NCBI GenBank assembly: GCA_963853835.1
Contig: OY970832.1
Span: 26,034,208-26,098,207, forward strand
Direction of reading: 5' to 3'
Source of the DNA: Calendula officinalis
Lineage: Eukaryota > Streptophyta > Magnoliopsida > Asterales > Asteraceae
Length of the DNA: 64,000 nucleotides
Positions within the stretch are counted from its first letter, which is position 1. Each line of letters begins with the position of its first letter. This document shows, in pieces, positions 20,940 to 32,937 of this stretch. A program made the translations under genes and the position numbers. Under the pieces are notes generated by a model. It did no database searches. It saw nothing but the letters and a program-made list of their open reading frames with translations, and was not told the DNA's origin.

Positions 20940-22661
20940 TGTAACGACCCGAAATTGTAAATAAATAAAATATGTAAAAATATGATAATTATGGATAAAT
21001 CATATAAAACACGTGGAAATTGGTTTCGTGTCGTTTGGACACCGTACGAGAAAGTTATGGGCGAAACCGGGTCGAGACAAAGTTGAAAAAGTGCAGCCCT
21101 GCTGCCTAAGGGAGTTCGCGACGCGAACTTGGGTTCACGATCGCGAACGGATGCCAGGGAGTTTGGCCATGAGTCGCTAAGAAGTTCGCGTCTGGGTAAC
21201 GATCGCTAAGTATGGCCGAGTATGCAAAGTTAGCGACGCGAACTTAGTTCGCGCCGTGAACTCTGGACGACCAGCATTAAAGTCGGGTTTGAGCTCATTT
21301 ATTGCATATCAAAACCCTAGTTTTCTCTCTTGGCGATTTTTGAGCATAGCATCTGGTTTGGGTTGATTTCTTCACAAATCTTTGATAGATTTCACTCCTA
21401 GTGGAAGATTAAAGATAAATCTTCACTCTTTCATCTTTGTGGCTCAAGATCAATGGATCTTGAAGCTAGGGTTTGAAACCCTAGTTCTTGGGTTGGTGAT
21501 TTATGGTGAAATAAATGATGTATACACTTAATAGATGGTATATTAACAAGTAAAACAAGTGTATGATTTCGATTTGTAAGAATCTTAAGGGTTGGTTAAA
21601 CCTAGGGTTTGGTAATCACCATATTTGGGGGAAATGGATTGATGGGTGTTATCTAGAGGTAGATGAACACATTGGTAGTAGTTTGTGATGATAATCTTGT
21701 TGTGATTATTGTATTAGGCTTTTGGTGACATTTTGGAAAGTCGGTGAAATTGTGGAAGCAAGAGTATTGGTGTCAAGAACACGGTTTGAGCATCATATTG
21801 CTAAGGTGAGTACGTGTGGACTTTACTGAGTACATAGCCTATGAAATACATTTTTATTACTTGTGTTATGGTCTATTTGCTTAATTGTGTAGACTAGTAG
21901 CTAGTAGTTAGTTATACCGATAATTGTATTGAACTAACTTGTTTGATGATAGACGTGATAGCCGAGAGCTAGATTGACATAACCATCGAGTTATGATATG
22001 GTGAGATGATGTGATGATTCGGGGGATCCCCGGTCATGAGGTATGGAATGGGGAGCATTTGGGCGGATCCCCATCGGCCCATTCCATGATAGTAGTCTTG
22101 CTAACTGGAAGTAGTCCGGCGAGTAAGGCAGGTATTGGTAGATTGGGCGATTCCCTCTTGCCTTTACCTTGAAGCTTGTTAATGCGGGGGATCCCCGGTT
22201 AATAAGTTAATGTGGTTCTAGTTGGTTGGGGATGTCCCGACAACTAGGTATGATTGCTAGGAAAGCAAAGTATTAGAGTCACAATAGGGTGACTAGATAG
22301 ATGGGTGATTGCTTACGTGTTTGTTTGTTCGTTTGTCATTCGGTTATTATTATTAACCTTGGGGTCTAAACCCATGTAGCTCACGAGACGTTTTTGTCTC
22401 ACGTACTCCTTGTTTTGTTTTGCTATGTACTCAGGTTCGGGATCGAAGGCTTAGGTACGCATGGATAGAGATGCGGGACCTAGAATAGAAGAGCACTAGA
22501 TTGGATTTAGTCTTAGCTTGGTTATGATCTATTTTGTAACACCTACTTTTATACTCTGATTTCATACCAAGGTTTTTGTAAATCCAAATTTGGGGATGTT
22601 CTTCTATTTATAAAATGTTTTATTTTGGCCAATATTTGGTATTAAAATTTGAGGTGTTACA
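20940..22661 (+). repeat. 3' LTR of the Gypsy element, 1722 bp
   Basis: Same length as the 5' LTR with about ten visible substitutions. A short purine-rich stretch (TAAGGGGTAAATAG) precedes it and may be the polypurine tract. Confidence 0.93.
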
Positions 22662-24310
22662 GATGATATATATTAGTGTAAATACAGTAACAAAGTTAGG
22701 TATATATGTTATTAAAAATTGTATTATAATTAAAACTGTAAATACGTGCTAAACATTGTCAATCAATCAGTAAATAACTTTGTAAGTATAAATACATGGA
22801 ATACAAATTTAACGAAAGAGTGTATTTACCTTTGAGTTCGTATATTTTTTTATTATAATTTTTGAAAACACATTTTATTTATACGAAACTTTACGATAGT
22901 TAAACCAGTAAATAATCGCAAGGTAATTAGTTGATGCCCTTGTAAAAATTGATAAGCAAATCCATGAAAAATTTGTTTAGAAGATACCTTACGATTTGAT
23001 GAACTTGTTGACTTACAGCAGATCGTGTACCTGCAAGCACCGTATATGTTAAAAAGTTAAATAATATAACAGTATTCGAATAACATATAAATTAAAAACA
23101 GTAATCCATGAAAATAACAAACTATTTACTTACTGTTTTAATTAAAAGTTTGTTTTCATTATTTAAATTATGTCAATCTGTATTATTATTAAAGCTGTAA
23201 ATAAACAATATAACATCTATGAATTATTAATAAATTAAAAACAGTTTCTTTAATACCAGGTCGTAAAAACTGTATACATATAGTTTAAACAGTACATGGA
23301 ATGCAGATTTAACGACATAGTGTATTTACCTTTAATTCAATATGACACAGTTTAACGACATAGTTAACGACATAGTGTATTATAAATACATGGAATGCAG
23401 ATTTAATTCAAAAATTATAAATACATGGAATGCAGATTTAACGACATAGTGTATTATAAATACATGGAATGCAGATTTAGACTGTATATTATTTTATTTA
23501 AATTTTTGAAAACACAGTTTTAATAATACGACAGTGTACTATAGTTTTAATAATACAGTAAACAGATCCATGAATTAAATAAAAAAAGTTAAGAAAAATT
23601 TCATGTTTGATACAGTATGTAAACAGTTTATAAAAATTGAAATCAATTATCAATCTCTGCTGGTAAACATAATTCGAGGGCGATTCATTTATTTTACAAA
23701 CATGTTAAGCATATGGATGTTAAAACATTCTGACGTTTAGCAGATAGATTAATATGGAAGCACATGAAGTAAATAAAAAAAGAAACACAACATCGAGACG
23801 AAGAAGATGAAGATGCACCTTGAGTCACGGCAGAATGTAGTTGCAGGTTTGTAAGTTCGTACCCTGGTTCGTATTATAAGTTTGTTTAAATAGAGATGGA
23901 TGGAAATTTAGCAATTGATTTGACGGTATTATAGCTTACAGATAATGATGGCAATTGTTTAAAAACGGAATTAACATTAATTACGATATTATTTGTTGCC
24001 TATAATACAGGGATCGGAATATGTTAGCAAGATGCAGACTAAATACATTAAGTGGACGAACGATAATTTCGTGATCTTAGTTACGGTCAATTGTGTCCAT
24101 AATGGCATTCGAATTTGAATAGAGCAGGTATATAGTTTTCCATAAGTGACTCCCATAATATCCGGATTTAAGTTAAATGAGAATCTGTCAAATTAAAGTG
24201 AATTTTGAAATAGCCGTGGTGATGTGGACGAATCAATGATTTACGTGTGGCATTATCGCCCAATGAAATCATTCCGTTGTGGTGATGTGGCAAAGGATAA
24301 ACATATGTAG

Positions 24311-24313
<3 letters not shown>
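22662..24313. repeat. AT-rich repetitive host DNA, right side of the Gypsy insertion
   Basis: No gene recognised. It contains segments related to 13500-13750 (for example around 23050-23260). At about 23290-23482 there is a local array in which CATGGAATGCAGATTTA occurs four times and ACGACATAGTGTATT three times. Some short stretches (22980-23040, 23760-23850) are less AT-rich and could be exon remnants; not assignable. Confidence 0.65.
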
Positions 24314-24372
<59 letters not shown>

Positions 24373-24447
24373 ATATTGATTTGCATGGATGTCATTCATG
24401 CATGTATACATATATGTATAGATAACACTTAAGTATACATATATGAA

Positions 24448-24514
<67 letters not shown>
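24314..24514. repeat. Two AT dinucleotide microsatellites
   Basis: Runs of AT at 24314-24368 and 24451-24514. The segment between them contains GTCATTCATGCATGTATAC, whose reverse complement recurs near 26530-26575. Both runs are prone to length errors in assembly. Confidence 0.95.
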
Positions 24515-24516
<2 letters not shown>

Positions 24517-24560
24517 TAGCTTCAAAGCCCGCCCGACTGGGCGGACATGCTTCAAGAGAT
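24515..24560 (-). mobile_element. Possible Helitron 3' terminus
   Basis: On the minus strand a short hairpin CCGCCCAGTCGGGCGG is followed 9 bases later by GCTAGT at the border of the AT microsatellite. A GC-rich hairpin just upstream of CTRRT is the hallmark of Helitron 3' ends. The 5' TC end was not found, and the next host base is A rather than the expected T. Confidence 0.45.
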
Positions 24561-24779
24561 ATGTAGAAAAATAACAAAAATATTGATACAGTTTAAGTGA
24601 CTTAATAATCCATAATTGTAATGATAAGTTGGTACAAAATTTTGATATATAAATAAATGTTATAGAAAATTTTGAGACGAAATAAGACTTCTTTATAAAC
24701 GACATTTGTTGTAACTTATTGTAACAAATAAAAAATTATAACACTAAAAGTATAACATTCTTAAAATTCGTGTATAGAA

Positions 24780-24945
24780 GATATAGGTATAGATAGATAA
24801 ATTGCATTGGGCCGATTTGATTCCTAGTGCTCTATGGGGTTGTTTAAACAAATCGTGGGCACCTATATTCACTATGAGATTTGAACCCCCAACCTTAACC
24901 TTATGGATGGAGGCTAACACCTTACCGCTAGATCAATAGCCTTTT
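24780..24945 (-). mobile_element. tRNA-derived SINE-like element
   Basis: On the minus strand a polymerase-III-like box A (TGATCTAGCGG, 24935-24925) is followed by box B (GGTTCAAATCT, 24888-24878) at tRNA-like spacing, then a non-tRNA body. The acceptor stem does not pair, so it is not a working tRNA. The 3' boundary is uncertain. Confidence 0.5.
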
Positions 24946-24999
24946 GGTAAAAACCTTCTTGCTGACATGAACAACCATATTTGCATTTCACAAAAGCAT

Positions 25000-25262
25000 A
25001 CTTCCTCAGTCCCATAAAAAATTTCTCATTTCTCATTCAAATTTTGTTTCATAAAAAAGTTCTCATTTTTCAAATATGGGTCCACTTAATAAAATAATAT
25101 TATTAATAATGATTCAACCGCTCACTATCTCATAAAATATTTTCTTTCTCCAATCTAACCTTATATTTTAATCAAAAGTATTACCAAAGACCCACCACTA
25201 ACTATCTTCTAAAATCTTGTGCCCAAGAGAAATGAATTTTTTTTTGAGACGGATGCAGTATA
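25000..25262. mobile_element. Degenerate Stowaway-type MITE
   Basis: The left end resembles CTCCCTCCGTCCC (here CTTCCTCAGTCCC) and the right end is GAGACGGATGCAGTA. The middle (AACCTTATATTTTAATCAAA, CCACCACTAACTATC) matches the better-preserved copies at 31853, 46129 and 62194. An old copy. Confidence 0.7.
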
Positions 25263-26862
25263 ACACAGGCCACAGCGTACGCCTAGGGCTAGGAACCATC
25301 GTCCGCATCCATCCTCCTAGTGCTAGAGAATCATCCGCATAGGCTAGGATTTTTAGACTAATTTCGAATTAGGGCAATGAATACCTTGAATCAGAGACGG
25401 AATCACAAAAACTTCCTCCTTCGATCGCAAGATTACGGAATCACAAAAATTATGTCTTCCTGAAAATTTCAGAAATTTTCGATAGTACACAAGAAGGTAC
25501 CGTTCAACTCCAGATGTAAATTTGTTAGTGAATTTATCATTTTACAATTCTTTTAGTGTTTGGTTACAACCATAAAACGAATTATTGATATTTTCCTACA
25601 TTACATCGATGGCTAAAATTATTGATTTAGTTCTTGTATAACCAAAATCTGTTGAAGAATGAAGACACCTCAAAATTAACATATGAAAAACATTGCATAA
25701 CCAAAATTTGTTTTTTCCCTACTTGACTTGTTAAAGTTATGAATTGTTAATGCCCTTATCTGGATGGGATTAGAATATCTTATATGTTTGTTGTAATGCC
25801 CTTGCCCTAAACTTAGGAATTGTTAATCCCCTACTCGACTTGTTAAACTTATCAATTGTTAATCTAATTTGCAGTTTTTCAAACTATATCGTAAAATCTG
25901 TTTTTGCCCTACTTGTTATGAATTATGTTATTGAAATAGAAATAAAGCATTTAAGGTGATGATTTTAAAAAAGCATTTAAAATATCTTGCTGAAACATCG
26001 TGAATGATTTGAGAATATTGATATTGCAGTGATATTGGGATTGACAGGTGGCAATTATTGAGGATTACATGTCAGTATTGGCAACCAATGAGAGAGCTCT
26101 AAATGGACAAGTTGGCAAATTCAAATCAAAATTAGGCATCATATATAGCACGTAGATGGTTAACCTAAATTCAAATATGGTAAAGAGATTAACCAAATCA
26201 CGGGATTTAAGGATTTTAAATTATACCGTATATATGACCGAAATTTAGGTTGATTAGTTTTTTTATATGATAGAATAATATATCCGAAATAATACAACTG
26301 TATTAGTTATTGTATTTGAATGCAATTTATATTATAGAATAATTTCGGGTATCTTTTGACGTGATTATAGTTTGTTACCATAAATGCAGGAGTTTTGATT
26401 TGAACACAAAACGGATTTGTTCATGAAATGCGTGGGCCAATCGGAGAATTACACGTGGCAAAACCGGCCAATGAGAGAGCTCGGAATTGCCTAGTTTTCA
26501 AACCCAAGTCAAATTAGAGCTCATATATAGGAGAAGATGTATACATGCATGAATGACATCCATGCAAACCAATATTTGGGGGTCCCTCATCAAATACATT
26601 AATGTGTCTTCCATTATCATTTCATTTCAAAAATCAATGATTTAGATTGAGTTCTCCTGGTTCTGTAGCCTTAATTGGTTCTGATTTTAACATATATGCG
26701 TGATAACATATATGTATACATGCATGAATTACCTACATGCAAACCAAAATTTGAGGGTTCCTCATCAAATTCATTCTTGTATCTTCCATGATCCGTTGAT
26801 TTTGAAAATCAATTGTTTAGATTGAGTTATAGACAAAAGATAGGGTACTCTATATAACTCTT

Positions 26863-26863
<1 letters not shown>
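25263..26863. repeat. Non-coding stretch with internal direct duplications
   Basis: No gene recognised. CCAATGAGAGAGCTC occurs at about 26085 and 26470 within longer similar segments. A segment around CATGCAAACC and CCTCATCAAAT occurs at about 26540-26650 and again at 26715-26830, and is inverted at 24370-24412. Confidence 0.6.

Positions 26864-26952
<89 letters not shown>
26864..26952. repeat. AT dinucleotide microsatellite
   Basis: Uninterrupted AT run of about 88 bases; length uncertain in assembly. Confidence 0.95.
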
Positions 26953-26959
<7 letters not shown>

Positions 26960-28478
26960 TCAGTCGAAAATTGAATAAAACTGAACACTAAAAAAAATTT
27001 AAACGACGAAATTTTAGTATCTTTCCTAACAACTTAAATATATCAATTATGTAGATTTGTAGAATTGAGTGAGAAAAGTGGGAGTACAACAAAGAAAAAT
27101 GAAAGCCACATGTAAAAAGACCATGTCACCCTTAATTAGGTGTGAGATATGAGTCTACAGTGTAGTGTTTGGTATGATCGTAGCAAGCAACCATATTGTG
27201 CTCTACATGGGAATACCATCCCCATCTGCTAGTGGTATGAAAAAGTGAATGAGTTCCACCAAATTATTGTTATGAAAAAGTGAATGAGTTCCACCAATTT
27301 ATTGTTTTTCTCTCACAAAATGCCGTGAAGATCCATGATCGTGACCACTCTTCTACCACGAAAGGATTTATCACATGAATATTTTTATGCTTTCGTTAAA
27401 GTTAACTAACTTATGTTAAAAGGATTTCTCACATGAGATGAAACACATCTAATAATTTTAAGATTTTTTAAAATTATATAAATAATCATCAGTAAATTTA
27501 TTTTTCTATCAATTCATTAGATGCATTGAATATATTTTTAATTGATCAGGAAATATTAAGTTCATTAAATACGTCTTATCTCTGTCAACCCTATTAAAAT
27601 TAAGAAAATTATCATTTTATCTTTTTTTTTTCTCAATTTAGATTTAAAGTTTATAAACATCTACTCTCCTTGTCTCCCGTACACTTTTGCATACATCGTA
27701 TTCTCCGTACTTAAACAGCAACTACACTTGGCATTCTTCATACTTGATAAATAATAACAAATGAATTTTGTATTTTCGCTTTCAGAGTAAAATTTGCTAG
27801 AAAATATGGATTTTGTGCACTTATTGAATAACTTAATTGTTCAAAAATAGGAGATGTTTTAATTACAAAGTAAAACATCCATGGCGTTTTATAACGAGTT
27901 AGAATTAAAAACAAGATCCGGTTCAGTCTAAATATTTCGAGTTTAGAACCAGTTATAGCCAAAAACAACATAATTAATATAAAATGCATCTTGAGTTAGA
28001 CTACGAAATGTGATTCGATTTCTAGAACCAGAAAAACCAAAACCGGAAAAATCAGAACCGAAAATACCGATAACCGAAACAAAAAACAAAAAGAGGAACT
28101 GATAACCGCCCCAAAACTAAAAACCAGATCCTACGGGGTTTGGTTCGGGTTCGATTTTTCTAGTTAATTGCATACACCTAATTTTATTAACAAATAATAA
28201 TAATATTAAAAGATTTACCCTTCTTTTTATTTTTATCAAACTCATATTTGACCATGAAACCATCTGTAGAAAAGCATTCAGCTTTCAAAAGAGAAATAAT
28301 CCGTTTTAATTATGTTGTAGAAAATCGATGCATTTCTTCAAGGCATAACACTGGAAGGATCAACAATGGCTCAATTAAACCCAAAGGCGATTCATTCAGT
28401 AACTTTTTCTCATACCACATCGCTGCCATGAATAAACACAGGCAACTATATATTGAAGATCGGTAGAGCATCAAGCAC
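26953..28478. other. Intergenic DNA with an old hAT-type MITE remnant
   Basis: No gene recognised. About 27840-28180 is rich in AACCGG/ACCGAAAC-type words like the GGTTCGGTT-rich MITEs elsewhere in the window and ends near GCATACACCTAA, resembling a decayed CACCCCTA terminus. The rest is AT-rich. Confidence 0.45.
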
Positions 28479-28748
28479 GACCTTACTTGAACAGGATCTG
28501 TTCTATAGGCTCGTACCTTTGTATTCTTGATTCCTAAGAAGACAGAAACCTATGTCTGGTTGATGAACCCAGACCACCTAATCAGAGCGTGATTAACAGA
28601 GCTACTTGGTCTTGACCTTACTTGAACAGGATCTGTTCTATAGGCTCGTACCTTTGTATTCTTGATTCCTAAGAAGACAGAAACCTATGTCTGGTTGATG
28701 AACCCAGACCACCTAATCAGAGCGTGATTAACCGAGCTACTTGGTCTT
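28479..28748. repeat. 135-bp tandem duplication
   Basis: Two adjacent, almost identical 135-bp units (28479-28613 and 28614-28748), each containing GATCTGTTCTATAGGCTCG and CCCAGACCACCTAATCAG. I see one difference near the end (AACAGAG versus AACCGAG). The near-identity means a recent duplication. No coding frame or RNA fold recognised. Confidence 0.9.
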
Positions 28749-29822
28749 GACCGTAGCTCAGTAGAGGATCGTTGCCAGCCCATCTGGCATGGTTAGTTGG
28801 TTGTCTGACAGACAACAATCTTTTTGGTATGTTGACTCTTCCGTTTTGGTCCTGAAGATATGGAAATATGTCAAGTTTAGAAATGCACCTGAAAGAGATT
28901 GCTTCTCTGCTGTTGTTATAGTTATACTCTGCATCTCTCTCATTATCAGTTTTTAGAGTATTGGACTTATTTTTGTTTTTCTCCACTATATTGTCACTTT
29001 ATCATGGTGATGAGCCAGCTCAAATATCTATCATAAAAGCGCAAGATTATGGTGGCAATGGAAAGTGATTAGTTGAAGCAAACTGCATTCTCACTTCTTA
29101 TATTTATGTTGCTTAGCTTTCAAAGCCTTTAAGCAACACATGAAGATCAATCTCACAAGGAAATTCACTGATTCAAGTGCTTATTTTACACTATGTATGC
29201 TTAGCTTTGGTTAGACATAGTATTCTCTTAATGATTCCTAATGACTTCGGTTCGAACTTTAGTTGTGTACATCATGAGCAAAACTCGGCAACAATATTTT
29301 TTTTCAAGAATATATTTTTTTTGGTCATTTTTATTTGATGATGGCTTAAAGAATCGGAATTTATCAAATACTCAAAGATCTAGTTATCTTATTATAACAA
29401 CTGTAAACAACAGAAACACATCCAAATATTATCTCATATAGCTTGTGATTATATGATTTATGATATTTTTAGTATCACATTATCACTTTCAAAAACACAC
29501 ATATGGACACCCGAAAATTAGATTATTTTTATTTTTTTTAATTTCTTTGTTTTCATAAACCTTATTATTGAACACTAATTATGTTTCCACCATTGATTTC
29601 TCCTAAGGCAAACTCACATCTGAATTTTTGGATCAAGGGTCAAAAAATGAAGTGGAAGACATCTCAAAGGAAGAAATTCATGAACTACAAGTTTTGAATT
29701 TTTAAATCATTATGACATTAGAGTTTTGAATAGCTGAAATTTCAAGTTTCTGTCGTTTATAGGAGTTCAAATTGTTGTCATGTAAGTAAATGATAAACTG
29801 TATATTTTTTTGTGCTTTTAGG
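28749..29822. other. Intergenic stretch upstream of the carboxypeptidase pseudogene
   Basis: Nothing recognised. Short minus-strand frames at 28717-28986 show no family features. Confidence 0.5.
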
Positions 29823-30831
29823 GCCTGGATATCAGTTGCATTTGGGATGGGTGAAGAAATTGGGCCATTTCATGTCAATAAAGATGGAAAGTCCGCTTAC
29901 TTGAATCCGTATTCTTGGAACACTGGTGGGAGTTCATATAACAATTTTAGCAAGAGTTTGATAATCTGAACAGTTATTTAATTGTTTAATAATTATTAAC
30001 TGATTTGCAGTTGCAAATCTATTGTTTCATGATTCCCCTGTTGGTGTTGGTTAAACACACACACATTTGTGTGCGTGTGTGTCTTTTAGATGCTAATAAA
30101 CTTGTCTTAATTTATATTATTGTGGTATTCATTCACTTCAATTTCTGTTGAATTGGCTTGAACGATTTCCTCAATATAAAGGAAGGGATTTCTATCTATC
30201 AGGCGAGAGCTATGCAGGTAAATATATACATCGTTTATTGACCTCAAAAGTCAAAATAGGATTTATGGTAATTTGATTAGTTTTGACTTTTGTCAGGACA
30301 TTATGTTCCTCAACTAAGCCAAGCAATTGTGAGATATAACAAAGCGAATGTGGTTAGTCCAATTAATCTCAAGGGTATCCATTTCTCTCTTTACTACTTG
30401 TATCTGCAAATTTGAGAAAAAGAAATATTAGGTATTTTTAAAATTATGTTGTTTCCCTGTGACCCAATTTATAACCACTACAATGAGCATATCTACAAAA
30501 AAACATATCAATGTGATTATAACAAGTTAATTATGTTGTGCGGTGGTGTTGTAGGGATAAACTGGAAAGATTCTCCTGTATCGGTGCTTGATGCCCATAT
30601 ATACATACAGATTCTGAATCTCATTATTTTGGTGTGGGTCCCATTTGGTGTAAATAGGTGGGAGGATGGGTATGAAGGGTTGACTTTTGTAACATTCAGG
30701 GGGCGGGGCATGGCATAAGCTTCCTCCTCAAGTCTTTTTTTGGCGGGAAAGTCAATGGCACCATTTGACCAAGTGATCGAATTCAAAACGTCTAATCCAG
30801 AGCAGGCTTCTGATGGTTTTACACTCATGTA
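29823..30831 (+). pseudogene. Serine carboxypeptidase-like (SCPL) gene remnant
   Basis: Separate exon-like blocks read as an SCPL protein in order: about 29828-29927 (AFGMGEEIGPFHVNKDG), 30011-30050 (VANLLFHDSPVGVG), 30145-30219 (NWLERFPQYKGRDFYLSGES, including the catalytic-Ser motif GESYAG), 30297-30374 (GHYVPQLSQAIVRYNKA), about 30555-30600 (INWKDSPVSVLD), and 30660-30831 (EGLTFVTFRG ... FLAGKSM). SCPL enzymes are secreted serine hydrolases or acyltransferases. The oxyanion motif normally reading GGPGCSS is damaged by a small deletion, a stop follows the second block, and the His region (normally GAGHEVP) is disrupted. The 5' exons are not seen. Called dead; the family call is firm. Confidence 0.82.
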
Positions 30832-31852
30832 AAAGTTAGCTAATTTTGTACTTTGATATTGGAAGAGTGTTTAGTAGTGGTTTTTAGGCAAAACAGAAGA
30901 AGATGAAATATGAAAGATATTTGACATGGATGTGTATTGTATTGTGGAGTTCTTTTCATCTTTATCTTTAGGTCTACTTGTACTCCTTACATGCCAAATA
31001 TTTGGGATAAATAAGTAAAATTCCTAATCATGTACTTTGATTTTGTCAAAACCCTATAAATAAACAACTAGTATTATTCTAAAAACATCCTGACATAACA
31101 ATTACACTAAAAAATTCATTTGCCAATTATAATTTACATTCACAAATATTAAGTGATGCTTAAATTATAATTAAATGTTAATATGCTTACAAAAGAAGAC
31201 TTTATATCCTTTAAATAATGTAGAAAGACAATCAATACATTTAAACTATTTGGAAATACATTTAGATGGTTCAGTTCGGTTCGGATAATCACGGGTATTT
31301 AAGTGTAAAAACTGAATACAAACCGCATTGAATTGGGCTTTTCGGGTTTCGGTTTCGATCATGCGGATCAGTTGTTTTGCTGTTTTTGGTTTTTTAACAC
31401 CCCTGATATTTATTCGTTTTTTCTACTGAAAAAATAATTTGAACTAGGTAATTTTTACATATAGTATGTATTTAGTAATTTATTCACTTAAAATTATTTT
31501 AATGTCTGAATCATTAAAATTTTGTATATATATGATTTGAGAGTTATAAAATCTTTCATATCATGTAAAACACTAACAACTCGACAACAATAAATTATCG
31601 ACCAAAATTACAAAATAACAAATCAGATTAAAACCGTTTTTAAACCTTGACTTGGAAAAATATATGTTTTAAAACATATATTTTTTATGAATTATCCCCT
31701 AAATTAATGTATAGTTTTTTTATACATTTAAAGATAACCGTGTCATTAATACAAGAGAATTCATTTCTACTTCACAATTTTTAATGCCTATACCACACAT
31801 TATAAATCTGACAGTTAATTAAATAATTAAACTAAGTAATAATTGAGATATA
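30832..31852. other. Intergenic DNA with a truncated hAT-type MITE
   Basis: No gene. About 31270-31405 holds GGTTCGGTT-rich sequence ending TTTTTAACACCCCTGA, a decayed copy of the CACCCCTA-terminated MITE family. Confidence 0.5.
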
Positions 31853-32116
31853 CTCCCTCCGTCCCTAAATAAAGTTCTCATTTCACCTTCAAGTTTTGTC
31901 CCTAAATAAAGTTCTCATTTCTCAAACTTAAGGGACCCACTTAATATAATAATATTATTACCAATACTTTCACCACTAACTATCTCTTAAAACACTTTCT
32001 CTCTCCAATCAAACCTTATATTTTATTCAAAAGTAATACCAAATACCCCACCACTAACTATCTCCTAAAATGTTGTGCCCAACACAAATGGGAACTTTAT
32101 TTAGGGACGGAGGGAG
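31853..32116. mobile_element. Stowaway-type MITE, 264 bp
   Basis: The terminal inverted repeats CTCCCTCCGTCCCTAAATAA and TTATTTAGGGACGGAGGGAG are perfect, with TA on each side (31851-31852 and 32117-32118). No coding capacity. Confidence 0.93.
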
Positions 32117-32128
32117 TATATAATATTA

Positions 32129-32428
32129 CCTCCGTATCAAAATAAGTGATACATTTGGGAAATTGTGGTTTTTGAGGCAAAAGATTGGAAAGTGATTTAA
32201 AATAGTATAAGTGGATAGTTAGTGGATAACCCACTTCTTTTGGATGTAGTGAAATTAATGATGTTTAAAAGTAAAAGTAAGGGTAAAAGAGTAATTTTAC
32301 TTTATTAAAGTAGATAGTTAGTGGAGAAGGGGTCCCACTTTTTTGCCAAATAGGAAAGATTTTGAAGTGTATCACTTATTTTGTTTCACCCCTTTTAGGA
32401 AAGTGTATCACTTATTTTGATACGGAGG
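32129..32428. mobile_element. Second Stowaway-like MITE, different terminal repeat, 300 bp
   Basis: Terminal repeats CCTCCGTATCAAAATAAGTG and CACTTATTTTGATACGGAGG are perfect inverted copies, flanked by TA. It lies about 210 bp upstream of the inhibitor-3 coding region, so it sits in that gene's promoter. Confidence 0.9.
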
Positions 32429-32558
32429 TAGTATAAGTTGTGATGTAAAAATCGTCCATTTTATCAAAATCCTTATTAAAACGTAACAAAATGAGAAAAT
32501 TGTCGGAATAAACTTAATACGACGTCGTACGATTTAGAACATCGAATTCCGCTGCGCA

Positions 32559-32568
32559 CATATATATA
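32559..32568 (+). promoter_or_regulatory. TATA-like box upstream of the inhibitor-3 coding region
   Basis: CATATATATACC about 75 bases before the expected start codon position, followed by a pyrimidine-rich stretch CCTCTTTCCCCC. Placement fits a core promoter. Confidence 0.5.
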
Positions 32569-32640
32569 CCTCTTTCCCCCAAGTTCGTAAATCATGTACA
32601 ATACAAGATATCAAACCCTAAAATCTTCAAGAAGGCGAAA

Positions 32641-32937
32641 ATTGCGAGGCAATCGGCATCATCAACGACCACCACTACCATAACCCTAGAAAACGCAGCT
32701 CCATCGCAGACAACAACCCTAACGTTAACGCTCAATCCAAGGAAGAAGAAGGTGACATGGAAAGAAGGTACCGTCGATAACGAATTCCTTCAAAAAAAGA
32801 GCTCAAAAAAATGCTGCATCTTTCACAAAGAAAAACCTTTCGATGAAGATTCTAGCGACGATGAGGACTGTCACAATCATGATCATGATCATGATTGTGC
32901 CGGATCGAAGGAGCATGACGGAGCATCGACGAGCTAG
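32641..32937 (+). CDS. INH3: Protein phosphatase 1 inhibitor-3 (PPP1R11/YPI1-type) with ATT at the expected start
   Basis: The 98-residue frame reads with no interruption from 32641 to TAG at 32935. The core is diagnostic: KKVTWKEGTVDNEF with the PP1-docking KVTW (RVxF-type), then KKSSKKCCIFHKEKPFDED with its cysteines, and a His/Asp-rich tail (HNHDHDHD). Family members inhibit and chaperone the PP1 catalytic subunit in nucleus and cytoplasm. The N-terminal TTTTTITLEN segment also fits plant homologues. The codon where these proteins normally start, just before Ala-Arg-Gln-Ser, is ATT instead of ATG. I find no in-frame ATG upstream or downstream in the frame. A near-cognate start, an unseen upstream exon, a sequencing error or a young pseudogene are all possible. 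The downstream 3' region is ordinary. Confidence 0.72.
   Translation: MARQSASSTTTTTITLENAAPSQTTTLTLTLNPRKKKVTWKEGTVDNEFLQKKSSKKCCIFHKEKPFDEDSSDDEDCHNHDHDHDCAGSKEHDGASTS

Larger units (their letters stand above)
14369..22661 (+). mobile_element. Nearly complete Gypsy LTR retrotransposon, Tekay-like chromovirus
   Basis: It has two 1722-bp LTRs (14369-16090 and 20940-22661) starting TGTAACGACC and ending GGTGTTACA, a tRNA-Met primer site at 16094, gag-protease-RT-RNase H, then integrase with a C-terminal chromodomain. I count about ten base differences between the LTRs by eye, so insertion is recent. The flanking pentamers are GATGG and GATGA, a target duplication with one mismatch. RT before INT gives Ty3-gypsy; the chromodomain and LTR style suggest Tekay/Del. 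The polyprotein has one frameshift at a G run near 19617-19621, so this copy is probably not autonomous unless that is a sequencing error. Confidence 0.94.

Noticed and set aside
24253..24705. 150-residue Tyr/Ile open frame on the minus strand
   Set aside because: It is a translation of AT microsatellites, not a protein.
24870..24940. tRNA gene on the minus strand
   Set aside because: Only the internal promoter boxes are tRNA-like; the acceptor and anticodon arms do not pair. Called a SINE-like element.
28717..28986. 89-residue minus-strand gene
   Set aside because: No family features, partly overlaps the tandem duplication, no splice or promoter signals.
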